Positions 14,186 through 21,859 of a stretch of 64,000 nt of DNA are shown piece after piece. The position numbers were made by a program, and so were the translations under genes. The notes below the pieces were generated by a model that made no database searches, was not told the origin of the DNA, and saw only the letters and a program-made list of their open reading frames with translations. How positions within the stretch are numbered: position 1 is the first letter of the stretch; each line of letters begins with the position of its first letter. Source of the DNA: Pseudomonadota bacterium (lineage in GTDB: Bacteria > Pseudomonadota > Alphaproteobacteria > Caulobacterales > Caulobacteraceae); NCBI GenBank assembly GCA_023451375.1, contig JAEXZS010000010.1, positions 95,493 through 159,492 on the forward strand. The letters run 5' to 3'.

Positions 14186-15556
14186 TCAGGCGGCTTCCGA
14201 CCGGCTGATCCGTCCCGACTTCAGCCGCTCGGCCACCAGGAAGGCGAGCTCCAGCGCCTGGTCGGCGTTCAACCGAGGATCGCAGTGGGTGTGGTAGCGG
14301 TTCGACAGGTCGTCCTCGGTCACCGGCTGGGCGCCGCCCAGGCATTCGGTGACGTTCTGGCCGGTCATCTCCAGATGGACGCCGCCGGGGTGAACCCCTT
14401 CCGCCTCCGCCACGTCTATGAAGGTCCGCACCTCGCCCAGGATGCGGTCGAACGGCCGCGTCTTGTAGCCGTTGCCCGCCTTCAGCGTATTGCCGTGCAT
14501 CGGGTCGATCGACCAGATCACCTTGCGTCCGGACGCCTTCACCTCGCGCATCAGCTTGGGCAGGCGCTCGCCGACCTTGTCGTGCCCGAAACGTCCGATC
14601 AGCGTCAGCCGGCCCGAGATATTGTCCGGGTTCAGCACGTCGATCAACGGCAGCAGGTCGTCGGCCGTCATCGTCGGCCCGCATTTCACACCGATGGGAT
14701 TCCTGATCCCCTTCATGAACTCGACATGGGCGCCGTCCAGCTGGCGGGTGCGTTCGCCGATCCACAGCATGTGCGCCGAGGTGTCGAACCATTCACCCGA
14801 GCCGCCGTCCAGCCGCGTCAGCGCGCTTTCGACGTTCAGCAGCAGGGCCTCGTGGCTGGTGAAGACCTCGACCCGGCTTAGGTCCGGATGGGTCTCGGGC
14901 GTGACGCCGACGGCTTCCATGAAGGCCAGCGCCTCGGAGATCTTGTCGGCCAGTTCGCGGTATTGCGCGCCCGCCGCGTTGTCTCCGGCGAACCCCAGGG
15001 TCCAGCGATGGATGTTGTACAGGTCGGCGTAGCCGCCGCCGGCGAAGGCCCGCAGCAGGTTCAGCGTCGAGGCGGACTGGTTATAGGCCCGGATCAGCCG
15101 CTGGGGATCGGGCACGCGCTCTTCCGGCGTGAAGGCCATGCCGTTGATGATGTCGCCCCGATAGCTGGGCAGCTCCACCCCGTCGATCTCCTCGACGGGC
15201 GCCGAGCGCGGCTTGGCGAACTGGCCGGCGATGCGGCCAACCTTCACCACGGGCTTGCGCCCCGCGAAGGTCAGCACCACCGCCATCTGCAGGATCAGGC
15301 GGAAGGTGTCGCGGATGTTGTCGGTCGAGAACTCCTTGAAGCTCTCGGCGCAGTCGCCGCCCTGCAGCAGGAAGGCCTCGCCCCTCTCCACCATTCCAAG
15401 TCGGTCGGTCAGGCGCCGCGCCTCGCCCGCGAAGACGAGCGGCGGCAGGGCGCGCAGTTCGTCCTCCACGGCGGCGAGCGCCTTGGGATCCGGATAGTCC
15501 GCCGGCATGTGCAGGGCGGTCTTGGTTCTCCAGCTTTCGGGGGTCCAGCGTGTCAT
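14186..15556 (-). CDS. Class II (plant-type) DAHP synthase
   Basis: 456 residues. The sequence opens WTPESWRTKTALHMPADYPD, with LLQGGDCAESFKEF (Mn-binding Cys), KVGRIAGQFAKPRS, EVFTSHEALLLN, SIDPMHGNT and GGVHLEMTGQNVTECLGG, all signatures of class II 3-deoxy-D-arabino-heptulosonate-7-phosphate synthases. It condenses PEP and erythrose 4-phosphate, the first committed step of aromatic synthesis. It is followed on the same strand by prephenate dehydratase and then the leader/chorismate mutase unit. A perfect hairpin, GAGACCG-GCG-CGGTCTC, lies just after its stop and may act as a partial terminator. Confidence 0.95.
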   Translation of the reverse strand: MTRWTPESWRTKTALHMPADYPDPKALAAVEDELRALPPLVFAGEARRLTDRLGMVERGEAFLLQGGDCAESFKEFSTDNIRDTFRLILQMAVVLTFAGRKPVVKVGRIAGQFAKPRSAPVEEIDGVELPSYRGDIINGMAFTPEERVPDPQRLIRAYNQSASTLNLLRAFAGGGYADLYNIHRWTLGFAGDNAAGAQYRELADKISEALAFMEAVGVTPETHPDLSRVEVFTSHEALLLNVESALTRLDGGSGEWFDTSAHMLWIGERTRQLDGAHVEFMKGIRNPIGVKCGPTMTADDLLPLIDVLNPDNISGRLTLIGRFGHDKVGERLPKLMREVKASGRKVIWSIDPMHGNTLKAGNGYKTRPFDRILGEVRTFIDVAEAEGVHPGGVHLEMTGQNVTECLGGAQPVTEDDLSNRYHTHCDPRLNADQALELAFLVAERLKSGRISRSEAA

Positions 15557-15614
15557 CGCGCAAGAATAAGCCGTCCTGCGCCGTCAAACAACGAAAAGCC
15601 GGATAAATAATGCC

Positions 15615-15692
15615 TCAGAGGAAGCGTTCGCGACGCACCGCCCGCTTCAGCAGAAGGTCCAACGCGATCAGAAGTCTCGCCAGGATGTTCAT
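15615..15692 (-). CDS. Possible 25-residue hydrophobic small protein
   Basis: ATG at 15692, stop at 15615; it encodes MNILARLLIALDLLLKRAVR followed by RERFL. The composition is a leucine-rich amphipathic helix with a basic tail, like many bacterial membrane-associated microproteins. It sits between tRNA-Val and DAHP synthase on the same strand as the latter. There is no clear ribosome-binding site, and no homologue is known to me. It could be chance. Conservation across Brevundimonas would settle it. Confidence 0.25.
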   Translation of the reverse strand: MNILARLLIALDLLLKRAVRRERFL

Positions 15693-15768
15693 GCCACGGT
15701 TAACGCCGATCCCGCGGAATCGTTCTGGCGCGAAACGTCGCGGTTCGGACCGGCGGAAGGCTGGGAAA

Positions 15769-15843
15769 TGGTGGATGCGACAGGGATTGAACCTGTGACC
15801 CCCTCGGTGTGAACGAGGTGCTCTCCCGCTGAGCTACGCATCC
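15769..15843 (-). tRNA. tRNA-Val (anticodon CAC)
   Basis: 75 nt including an encoded CCA. The acceptor GGATGCG pairs with CGCATCC, the D-arm is GCTC...GAGC, the anticodon stem CCTCG/CGAGG encloses the loop TTCACAC (anticodon CAC, reading GUG), and the T-arm is ACAGG-TTCAATC-CCTGT. All stems are perfect. It lies between the symporter and DAHP synthase genes. Confidence 0.97.
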
Positions 15844-15899
15844 ATCAATCGGGGAGGCGGCGACATAGCCCGACGGCCTGCCCCGCGCAAGCGCCCTTT

Positions 15900-17189
15900 T
15901 CAGATTCCAGCGGCCCGCACGGCGTCCGGCGCCTCGGCTTCCGGATCGCCCGGCAGCCACGCCACGCGGCCGTCGTAGATGGCGTCGTTGAGGATGTTCT
16001 CCTCCTTGGCCACCAGCACGGGGACCAGCATCTGGCCGGTCACATTGGTCGCCGTCCGCATCATGTCGATGATCCGGTCGATGGCGATGATGTAGCCGAT
16101 GCCTTCCAGCGGCAGGCCCGCCGTCGACAGCGTCAGCGTCAGCATCACGATCGACGTCCCCGGCACCCCGGCCGTGCCCAGCGAGCCCAGCACCGCCGTC
16201 AGGCCGATCAGCACATACTGCGTCAGGCTCAGCTCGATCTGGAAATACTGGGCGATGAAGATCGAGGCGATGGCCGGATAGATCGCCCCGCACCCGTCCA
16301 TCTTCACGTTTGCCCCCAGCGGCACGGCGAAGGCGGCGTAGGCCTGGGGCACGCCCAGCCGCTCGACCGTCTGGCGCAGGGTGATCGGCAGCGTCCCCAG
16401 GGAGGACGAGGTGGCGAACGCCGTCTGCTGCGCCGCGAACGCGCCCCGGAAGAAACTGCGCACCTTCAGCCCGTGCAGCTTCAGCAGCCCGGAATAGACG
16501 ACCAGAATGTGGAACAGGCAGGCCGCATAGATGGCCGCGATGAACTTCAGCAGCGGCAGCAGCGCCTCCCAGCCGTAACCCCCGACCACCGAGCCGATCA
16601 GGCCGAACACCCCGAACGGCGTCAGCTGGATCACCCATCGGGTGATGCGGAACACCACCGCCGCGCCCTCGTCCACCAGCCGCCGCACGCCCTGCGCCCG
16701 GTCGCCGAGCGCCACCAGCGCCATCCCGACAAGGGCCGAGAAGAAGATGATCTGCAGCACCTTGCCTTCGCTCAGCGCCGCGAACGGGTTGGTGGGAACG
16801 ATGCCCAGCAGCACCTCCAGCGGGGTCGGAATCTCCCGCGCCCTCACCTCCCCCAGCGGCAGGTTGGACAGGCCGACGCCCGGATTGATGATGTGGCCGA
16901 AAGCGAACCCGACCAGCACCGCCAGCAGCGAGGTGATCGCGAACCAGACGATCGTCCGCACGCCCAGCCGCACCGCGCCCGCCCCCTCGCCCAGCTTGGC
17001 GATCGAACTGGCGATGGTGAATAGCACCAGCGGCGCCACCACCATGCGGATCAGGTTCAGATAGACGTCGCCGATCGGCTGCAGCCAGATCGTCGCCTGT
17101 TCCCGCAGGATCAGGCCGGCGATGACGCCCAGGGCGAAGCCGGCGGCCGTGCGTTGCCACAGCGGTATCTTGAAAAAGCGGGAGATCAC
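15900..17189 (-). CDS. Dicarboxylate/amino acid:cation symporter (DAACS family)
   Basis: 429 residues with about eight membrane helices and two re-entrant loops. The motifs are MVVAPLVLFTIASSI near the N-terminus, the serine-rich loop TSSSLGTLPITLR (canonical SSSxATLP), GANVKMDGCGAIYP, GTAGVPGTSIV and ATNVTGQMLVPVLVAKEE. This is the GltP/DctA family, which imports glutamate, aspartate or C4-dicarboxylates with H+ or Na+. The GTG start at 17189 is supported by GAGG eight bases upstream and by homology to the MISRFFKIPLWQR-type N-terminus. Substrate not assignable. Confidence 0.92.
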   Translation of the reverse strand: MISRFFKIPLWQRTAAGFALGVIAGLILREQATIWLQPIGDVYLNLIRMVVAPLVLFTIASSIAKLGEGAGAVRLGVRTIVWFAITSLLAVLVGFAFGHIINPGVGLSNLPLGEVRAREIPTPLEVLLGIVPTNPFAALSEGKVLQIIFFSALVGMALVALGDRAQGVRRLVDEGAAVVFRITRWVIQLTPFGVFGLIGSVVGGYGWEALLPLLKFIAAIYAACLFHILVVYSGLLKLHGLKVRSFFRGAFAAQQTAFATSSSLGTLPITLRQTVERLGVPQAYAAFAVPLGANVKMDGCGAIYPAIASIFIAQYFQIELSLTQYVLIGLTAVLGSLGTAGVPGTSIVMLTLTLSTAGLPLEGIGYIIAIDRIIDMMRTATNVTGQMLVPVLVAKEENILNDAIYDGRVAWLPGDPEAEAPDAVRAAGI

Positions 17190-17297
17190 GAACCAATCCT
17201 CGTCGAACGGCCGTACAATCTGGCCATCGAAGCGCGGTTCCGTAACCGACCGCGCCGTGGAATGGATGCGAGTTTTACTGGCGCCCGCATTTAGCGT

Positions 17298-18011
17298 TCA
17301 TCGCGCCAGAGCCCTCCGGACGTAGAAATCCGCCAGCAGGCCGTCGATCGCCTCCTCCACGTCCTCGAAGGCGTCAATGAGCACGTCGCCGCCCAGATCC
17401 TCGACGGGCGTGGGCGTATAGCCGAAGGTGGCGAGAATGCAGGGCATGCCCGCGTCGCGCGCGGCGCCCGCGTCCGGGGCCGCGTCCCCCACCATGATCG
17501 CCCGCTCCGGATCGCCGCCGACCTGCGTCACCGCCTCGATCAGGTGCGCGCCCGACGGCTTGCGCGCGCTGACCCGGTCCGGCCCGACGATCGCCGCGAA
17601 ATGCCGCGTCAGCCCCAGCTTCTCCAGCAGCAGTTCGGACAGGTCCGACCGCTTGTTGGTCGCGACCGCCAACACCGCCCCACGCGCCTCCAGCCGCTCC
17701 AGCGTCTCGACCACCCCGTCGAACGGTGCGCTGCCGTCGGCGATATGGCCGGCGTAGTCGACCAGGAACCGCTCGAACAACGCCTCCGACCGCGCCCGCT
17801 CCACATCGGCGCCCGCCGCTTCGAACCCATGCACGAGCAGCGCCCGCGCGCCCGATCCGATCAGTGCGGACGCCGCCTCCATCGGCACGGGCGGCAGACC
17901 TTCCTCGACCAGCAGCCGGTTCAGCGTGCCGATCAGGTCCGGCGCGGAATCGACCAGTGTTCCGTCCAGGTCGAACAGGATCGTCCATCCCTCCAGGTCG
18001 CGATGGGTCAT
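17298..18011 (-). CDS. gph: Phosphoglycolate phosphatase-like HAD hydrolase
   Basis: 237 residues. HAD motif I is LFDLDGTLVDSAPDL (nucleophile Asp), motif II is the Thr in VATNKRSD, the motif III Lys is in SARKPSGAHL, and motif IV is MVGDAAPDAGAA. The cap domain sits between motifs I and II, as in Gph, which dephosphorylates 2-phosphoglycolate formed during DNA repair. The ATG at 18011 fits the family; the frame extends upstream to 18074 through a palindromic repeat. HAD substrates are often promiscuous, so the specific activity is tentative. Confidence 0.85.
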   Translation of the reverse strand: MTHRDLEGWTILFDLDGTLVDSAPDLIGTLNRLLVEEGLPPVPMEAASALIGSGARALLVHGFEAAGADVERARSEALFERFLVDYAGHIADGSAPFDGVVETLERLEARGAVLAVATNKRSDLSELLLEKLGLTRHFAAIVGPDRVSARKPSGAHLIEAVTQVGGDPERAIMVGDAAPDAGAARDAGMPCILATFGYTPTPVEDLGGDVLIDAFEDVEEAIDGLLADFYVRRALAR

Positions 18012-18029
18012 GGGCACTCTTTCTTTCTT

Positions 18030-18135
18030 CGTCATCCTCGGGCTGAACCCGGGATCAGGCGTCGGCGCATTCATGCGGACGCGCTGCGCACGCCGCTGGT
18101 CAAATCCGATCCTCGCGGCAAGCTCGAGGATGACG
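18030..18135. repeat. MITE-like palindromic element between gph and glmU
   Basis: Perfect 11-bp terminal inverted repeats, CGTCATCCTCG at 18030-18040 and CGAGGATGACG at 18125-18135, bound a 106-bp element. The arms continue as imperfect pairs (GGCT/AGCT, GGATC/GATCC). It fills the divergent promoter region of gph and glmU. The same CGTCATCCTCG arm type is common in Caulobacterales intergenic regions, by recollection rather than search. Confidence 0.6.
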
Positions 18136-18186
18136 GCATGGGATGGCCGTTGTAGAGGCGCAGAGGACTAGCCGCCGGGACGATTC

Positions 18187-19530
18187 ATGACCAGAGCACG
18201 CGCCGCCATAATCCTCGCCGCCGGCCAGGGCACGCGGATGAAGTCGCCCCTGCCCAAGGTGCTGCATCCGGTCGGCGGCCGCGCCATGCTCGACCATGCC
18301 ATCGACGCGGCCCAGGGGCTGGGCTGCGAGCGCATCGTCGTCGTGGTCGGAACCCACTCGCCCCAGGTCCGCGCCCATGTGGAAAAACGGCTTGGCCCCG
18401 ACGCCGTGGCCGTCCAGGACCCGCCGCTGGGCACCGGCCATGCCGTCCGCGCCGCTGAACAGGCCCTCGCGGGTTTCGATGGCGAGGTGGTCGTCACCTA
18501 TGGCGACGTGCCCCTGCTGAAGGCGTCCGACATCCAGCCTGTCTTCAACGCCGACGGCGTCACCGTCATCGGATTCGAGGCACAGGACCCCGGCGCCTAC
18601 GGCCGGCTGGTCATCGAGGGCGACGCGCTGCTGGCCATCACCGAGGCCAAGGAGGCCTCGCCCGAGGTCCTGGCCGTCACCGCCTGCAACTCGGGCGTCA
18701 TGGCGGCCCCGGCCGCTCTGCTCTTCTCCCTCCTGTCGCAGGTCACCAACGACAACGCCAAGGGCGAATACTATCTGACCGACGTGGTGGAACTGGCGCG
18801 CAAGGCCGGGCATCCCACCCGCGCCGTCTTTGCCGCAGAGGACGCCGTAATGGGCGTCAACGCCCAGGCCGAACTGGCGCAGGCCGAGGCCCTTTTCCAG
18901 AAGGTTCAGCGCGAGACGTTCCTCGCCGCCGGCGTCACCATGCCCGCCCCCGACACCGTCCATTTCGCATGGGACACCCACGTCGGCGGCGGGACCGTCA
19001 TCGAACCCTTCGTCGTCTTCGGCCCCGGCGCCGTGGTGGAAAGCGGCGCCCGCATCCGCAGCTTCAGCCACGTCGAGGGCGCGCGCATCGCATCCGGCGC
19101 CGAGGTCGGCCCCTACGCCCGCCTGCGCCCCGGCGCGGATCTGGCCGAGGGGGTTAAGGTCGGCAACTTCGTCGAGGTGAAGAACGTCTCCATGGCCAAG
19201 GGCGCCAAGGCCAACCACCTGGCCTATCTGGGCGACGGCGCGGTCGGCGCGGGCGCCAATCTCGGCGCCGGGACCATCTTCTGCAACTACGACGGCTTCA
19301 ACAAAGCCCGCACCGAGGTCGGAGCCGGCGCCTTCGTCGGGTCCAACTCCAGCCTTGTCGCGCCCGTCAGCATCGGCGACGGCGCTCTCATCGCCTCCGG
19401 CTCGGTCATCACCGAGGACGTTCCCGCCGACGCCCTCGCCTTCGGCCGCGCCCGCCAGACCGTCAAGTCCGGCGCGGCCGCCGCCTTCCGTGAACAGGCC
19501 AAGGCCAAGAAGGAGGCGACGTCGAAGTGA
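18187..19530 (+). CDS. glmU: Bifunctional GlmU (UDP-GlcNAc synthesis)
   Basis: 447 residues. The N-terminal uridyltransferase domain opens AAIILAAGQGTRMKSPLPKV, with QDPPLGTGHAV and VVTYGDVPLL. From about residue 245 the left-handed beta-helix acetyltransferase domain shows hexapeptide repeats (VIEPFVVFGPGAVVESGARI) and KVGNFVEVKN, NHLAYLGDG and GAGTIFCNYDG, with the catalytic-site residues. It makes UDP-N-acetylglucosamine for peptidoglycan and lipopolysaccharide. Its stop overlaps the GTG of rpiA (GTGA). Confidence 0.95.
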   Translation: MTRARAAIILAAGQGTRMKSPLPKVLHPVGGRAMLDHAIDAAQGLGCERIVVVVGTHSPQVRAHVEKRLGPDAVAVQDPPLGTGHAVRAAEQALAGFDGEVVVTYGDVPLLKASDIQPVFNADGVTVIGFEAQDPGAYGRLVIEGDALLAITEAKEASPEVLAVTACNSGVMAAPAALLFSLLSQVTNDNAKGEYYLTDVVELARKAGHPTRAVFAAEDAVMGVNAQAELAQAEALFQKVQRETFLAAGVTMPAPDTVHFAWDTHVGGGTVIEPFVVFGPGAVVESGARIRSFSHVEGARIASGAEVGPYARLRPGADLAEGVKVGNFVEVKNVSMAKGAKANHLAYLGDGAVGAGANLGAGTIFCNYDGFNKARTEVGAGAFVGSNSSLVAPVSIGDGALIASGSVITEDVPADALAFGRARQTVKSGAAAAFREQAKAKKEATSK

Positions 19531-20210
19531 GCGATCTGCAAAAGAAGAACGCCGGCGAGGCCGCCGCCCAGCACGTCGAGGCCGGCATGGTCGTAGGCCT
19601 GGGCACCGGCTCGACCGCCGCCTGGTTCGTCAAGGCGCTGGCCGCCCGCAACCTGCCGGGTCTCCGCTGCGTGCCCACCTCGGAGAAGACCGCGGACTTG
19701 GCGCGCGAGCTTGGCCTGCCCCTGTCCACACTGGAGGACACGCCGAGGATCGATCTGACGGTCGACGGCGCCGACGAGGTCGGGCCGGGCCTGGCGCTGA
19801 TCAAGGGCGGCGGCGCGGCTCTGCTGCGTGAGAAGCTGGTGTGGGAGGCCTCGGCGCGCTGCATCGTCATCGCCGACCACGCCAAGGTCGTGCCGGTGCT
19901 CGGCGCCTTTCCCCTGCCGATCGAGGTCGTCGCCTTCGGCCACAAGACCACGGGCAACCGCATCGCCGACGTGCTGATCGACCATGACATCAACACGCCC
20001 GCGCGCGTCCGCCAGGCCGATCGGGGCCTGGTCCGCACCGACGGCGGCAACCTGATCTACGACGCCGCCTGCAAGGCCATCCACGACCCGGCACGCCTCG
20101 CTGACGACCTGAAGCTGATCACCGGCGTCGTCGAACACGGCCTGTTCCTCGACCTCGCCGACCTGGCGATCATCGGCACGGATGACGGCTTCGATACGAT
20201 CAATCCCTGA
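19527..20210 (+). CDS. rpiA: Ribose-5-phosphate isomerase A
   Basis: 227 residues. Family signatures are VVGLGTGSTAAWFVKAL, VPTSEKTADLARELGL, DLTVDGADEVGPGLALIKGGG with the catalytic Asp pair, and LLREKLVWEAS. It interconverts ribose 5-phosphate and ribulose 5-phosphate in the pentose phosphate pathway. The GTG start at 19527 overlaps the glmU stop by four bases, implying translational coupling. A TCCTGC-CAAA-GCAGGA hairpin at 20231-20246 follows the stop. Confidence 0.95.
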   Translation: MSDLQKKNAGEAAAQHVEAGMVVGLGTGSTAAWFVKALAARNLPGLRCVPTSEKTADLARELGLPLSTLEDTPRIDLTVDGADEVGPGLALIKGGGAALLREKLVWEASARCIVIADHAKVVPVLGAFPLPIEVVAFGHKTTGNRIADVLIDHDINTPARVRQADRGLVRTDGGNLIYDAACKAIHDPARLADDLKLITGVVEHGLFLDLADLAIIGTDDGFDTINP

Positions 20211-20230
20211 ACATTCTCGTCTCCGCTCAT

Positions 20231-20246
20231 TCCTGCCAAAGCAGGA
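20231..20246 (+). terminator. Hairpin after rpiA
   Basis: A perfect 6-bp stem, TCCTGC-CAAA-GCAGGA, 20 bases after the rpiA stop. There is no T-run, so intrinsic termination is only possible, not established. Confidence 0.35.
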
Positions 20247-20358
20247 CCGTCATTCCGGGGCGTCCGCCGGGATAGCGGGACGGCGGGTGTCGCGGCCCGC
20301 CTTGCTCCGCCCCGCCCCGGCGCCTAAGTCCGATGCGCCTGGCGGCCCGCCGCTCAGC

Positions 20359-20446
20359 TTTCAGACTATTCACACTGTTCGCACCCTGTTTTCCGGCGTC
20401 GGCGTCGGATTTCAGACCATTCACACTATTCAGACTCTCTTTTTTC
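20359..20446. repeat. Imperfect tandem repeat upstream of gor (51-bp period)
   Basis: TTTCAGACTATTCACACTGT begins at 20359 and TTTCAGACCATTCACACTAT begins at 20410; both copies continue into related C/T-rich tails (CACCCTGTTTT and CAGACTCTCTTTTTT). The second copy ends 25 bases before the gor ATG. Their AT-richness contrasts with the surroundings and suggests a duplicated promoter or operator. Confidence 0.6.
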
Positions 20447-20470
20447 GAGTCCGAAATCGCGGAGCCCCGG

Positions 20471-21856
20471 ATGTCCGACTACGACTACGACCTCTTCGTC
20501 ATCGGCGCCGGCTCCGGCGGCGTCCGCGCCGCGCGCCTGACCGCGCTGGGCGGCAAGAAGGTCGCCATCGCCGAGGAATTCCGCGTCGGCGGCACCTGCG
20601 TGATCCGGGGCTGCGTGCCCAAGAAGTTCATGGTCATGGCCTCCGAGGTCAGCCACGCCCTGGAGATCGCGGGGGGCTACGGCTGGTCCTTCGACAATGC
20701 CAAGTTCGACTGGCCCACCTTTCTCGAGGCCAAGGACGTCGAGATAGCCCGCCTGTCCGGCATCTACGCCGCCAACCTCGGCAAGGCCGGCGTCGAACTG
20801 ATCCACGGCCGCGCCGTTCTGAAGGACGCTCACACCGTAGAGATCGTCGGCAAGAACCGCACCGTCACCGCCGAGAAGATCCTGATCGCCACCGGCGGCC
20901 GTCCGTGGAAGCCCGAGTCCCTGCCCGGCATCGAACACGCCATCACCTCGGAAGAGGCCTTCCATCTGCCCGAACTGCCGAAGCGCATCCTGATCGCCGG
21001 CGGCGGTTATATCGCGGTGGAGTTCGCCGGCATCTTCGCGGGCCTGGGCGTCGAGACCACCCTGATCTATCGCGGCCCGAACATCCTGCGCGGCTTCGAT
21101 GACGACGTGCGCGCTCACCTGGCGGGCGAGATCGAGAAGCGTGGGGTGAAGGTCGTCCTGGGCTGCCAGCACAGCTCGATCGAGAAGACCGAGACCGGCC
21201 TGGTCAACCACCTCGAGAATGGCATGAAGCTGGAGGCGGACGTGGTGATGTTCGCCACCGGCCGCATCCCCCACGTCAAGGACCTGGGCCTGGAAGCGGC
21301 GGGCGTCGAGTTGAACGATGAAGGCGCGATCAAGGTCGATCCCTATTCACGGACGACTGCCGACAACATCTGGGCCATCGGCGACGTGACCGACCGGATG
21401 AACCTGACCCCCGTCGCTATTCGGGAGGCGGTCGCCTTCCACGAGACGGTCTTCCGCGACAATCCCCAGCACTTCGACTACGAGGCCGTCGCCACCGCGG
21501 TCTTCAGCCAGCCGCCTGCCGGCGTCGTCGGCCTGACCGAGGCCGAGGCGCGTCGCTCCTGCGCCAAGGGCGTCGATGTCTACGTCACCCGTTTCCGCCC
21601 CATGAAGTACGCCTTCACCGGCTCGGACGAGCGTGTGCTGATGAAGCTCGTGGTCGACGCCGAAAGCCAGCGCGTCGTCGGGGTCCATATCGTCGGCCCG
21701 GAAAGCCCGGAGATGATCCAGTTGGCCGCCATCGCCGTGAAGGCCGGCCTGACCAAGGCCCAGTGGGACGCCACCTGCGCCGTCCACCCCACCATGGCCG
21801 AGGAGCTTGTCACCTTGAAGGAGAAGCAGTCGGCGGCCAACATGTCCGCCGGCTGA
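20471..21856 (+). CDS. gor: Glutathione-disulfide reductase
   Basis: 461 residues, a pyridine nucleotide-disulfide oxidoreductase. FAD binding is in LFVIGAGSGGVRAARLTA, and the redox-active pair is GGTCVIRGCVPKKFM (CxxxxC). NAD(P) binding is in LIAGGGYIAVEFAGIF, the second FAD contact is in IWAIGDVTDRMNLTPVA, and the C-terminal catalytic His is in CAVHPTMAEELVT. The length and CVIRGC motif fit glutathione reductase better than lipoamide dehydrogenase. GGAG lies six bases before the ATG at 20471; the longer frame to 20333 is only the repeat region. Confidence 0.92.
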   Translation: MSDYDYDLFVIGAGSGGVRAARLTALGGKKVAIAEEFRVGGTCVIRGCVPKKFMVMASEVSHALEIAGGYGWSFDNAKFDWPTFLEAKDVEIARLSGIYAANLGKAGVELIHGRAVLKDAHTVEIVGKNRTVTAEKILIATGGRPWKPESLPGIEHAITSEEAFHLPELPKRILIAGGGYIAVEFAGIFAGLGVETTLIYRGPNILRGFDDDVRAHLAGEIEKRGVKVVLGCQHSSIEKTETGLVNHLENGMKLEADVVMFATGRIPHVKDLGLEAAGVELNDEGAIKVDPYSRTTADNIWAIGDVTDRMNLTPVAIREAVAFHETVFRDNPQHFDYEAVATAVFSQPPAGVVGLTEAEARRSCAKGVDVYVTRFRPMKYAFTGSDERVLMKLVVDAESQRVVGVHIVGPESPEMIQLAAIAVKAGLTKAQWDATCAVHPTMAEELVTLKEKQSAANMSAG

Positions 21857-21859
21857 GGC

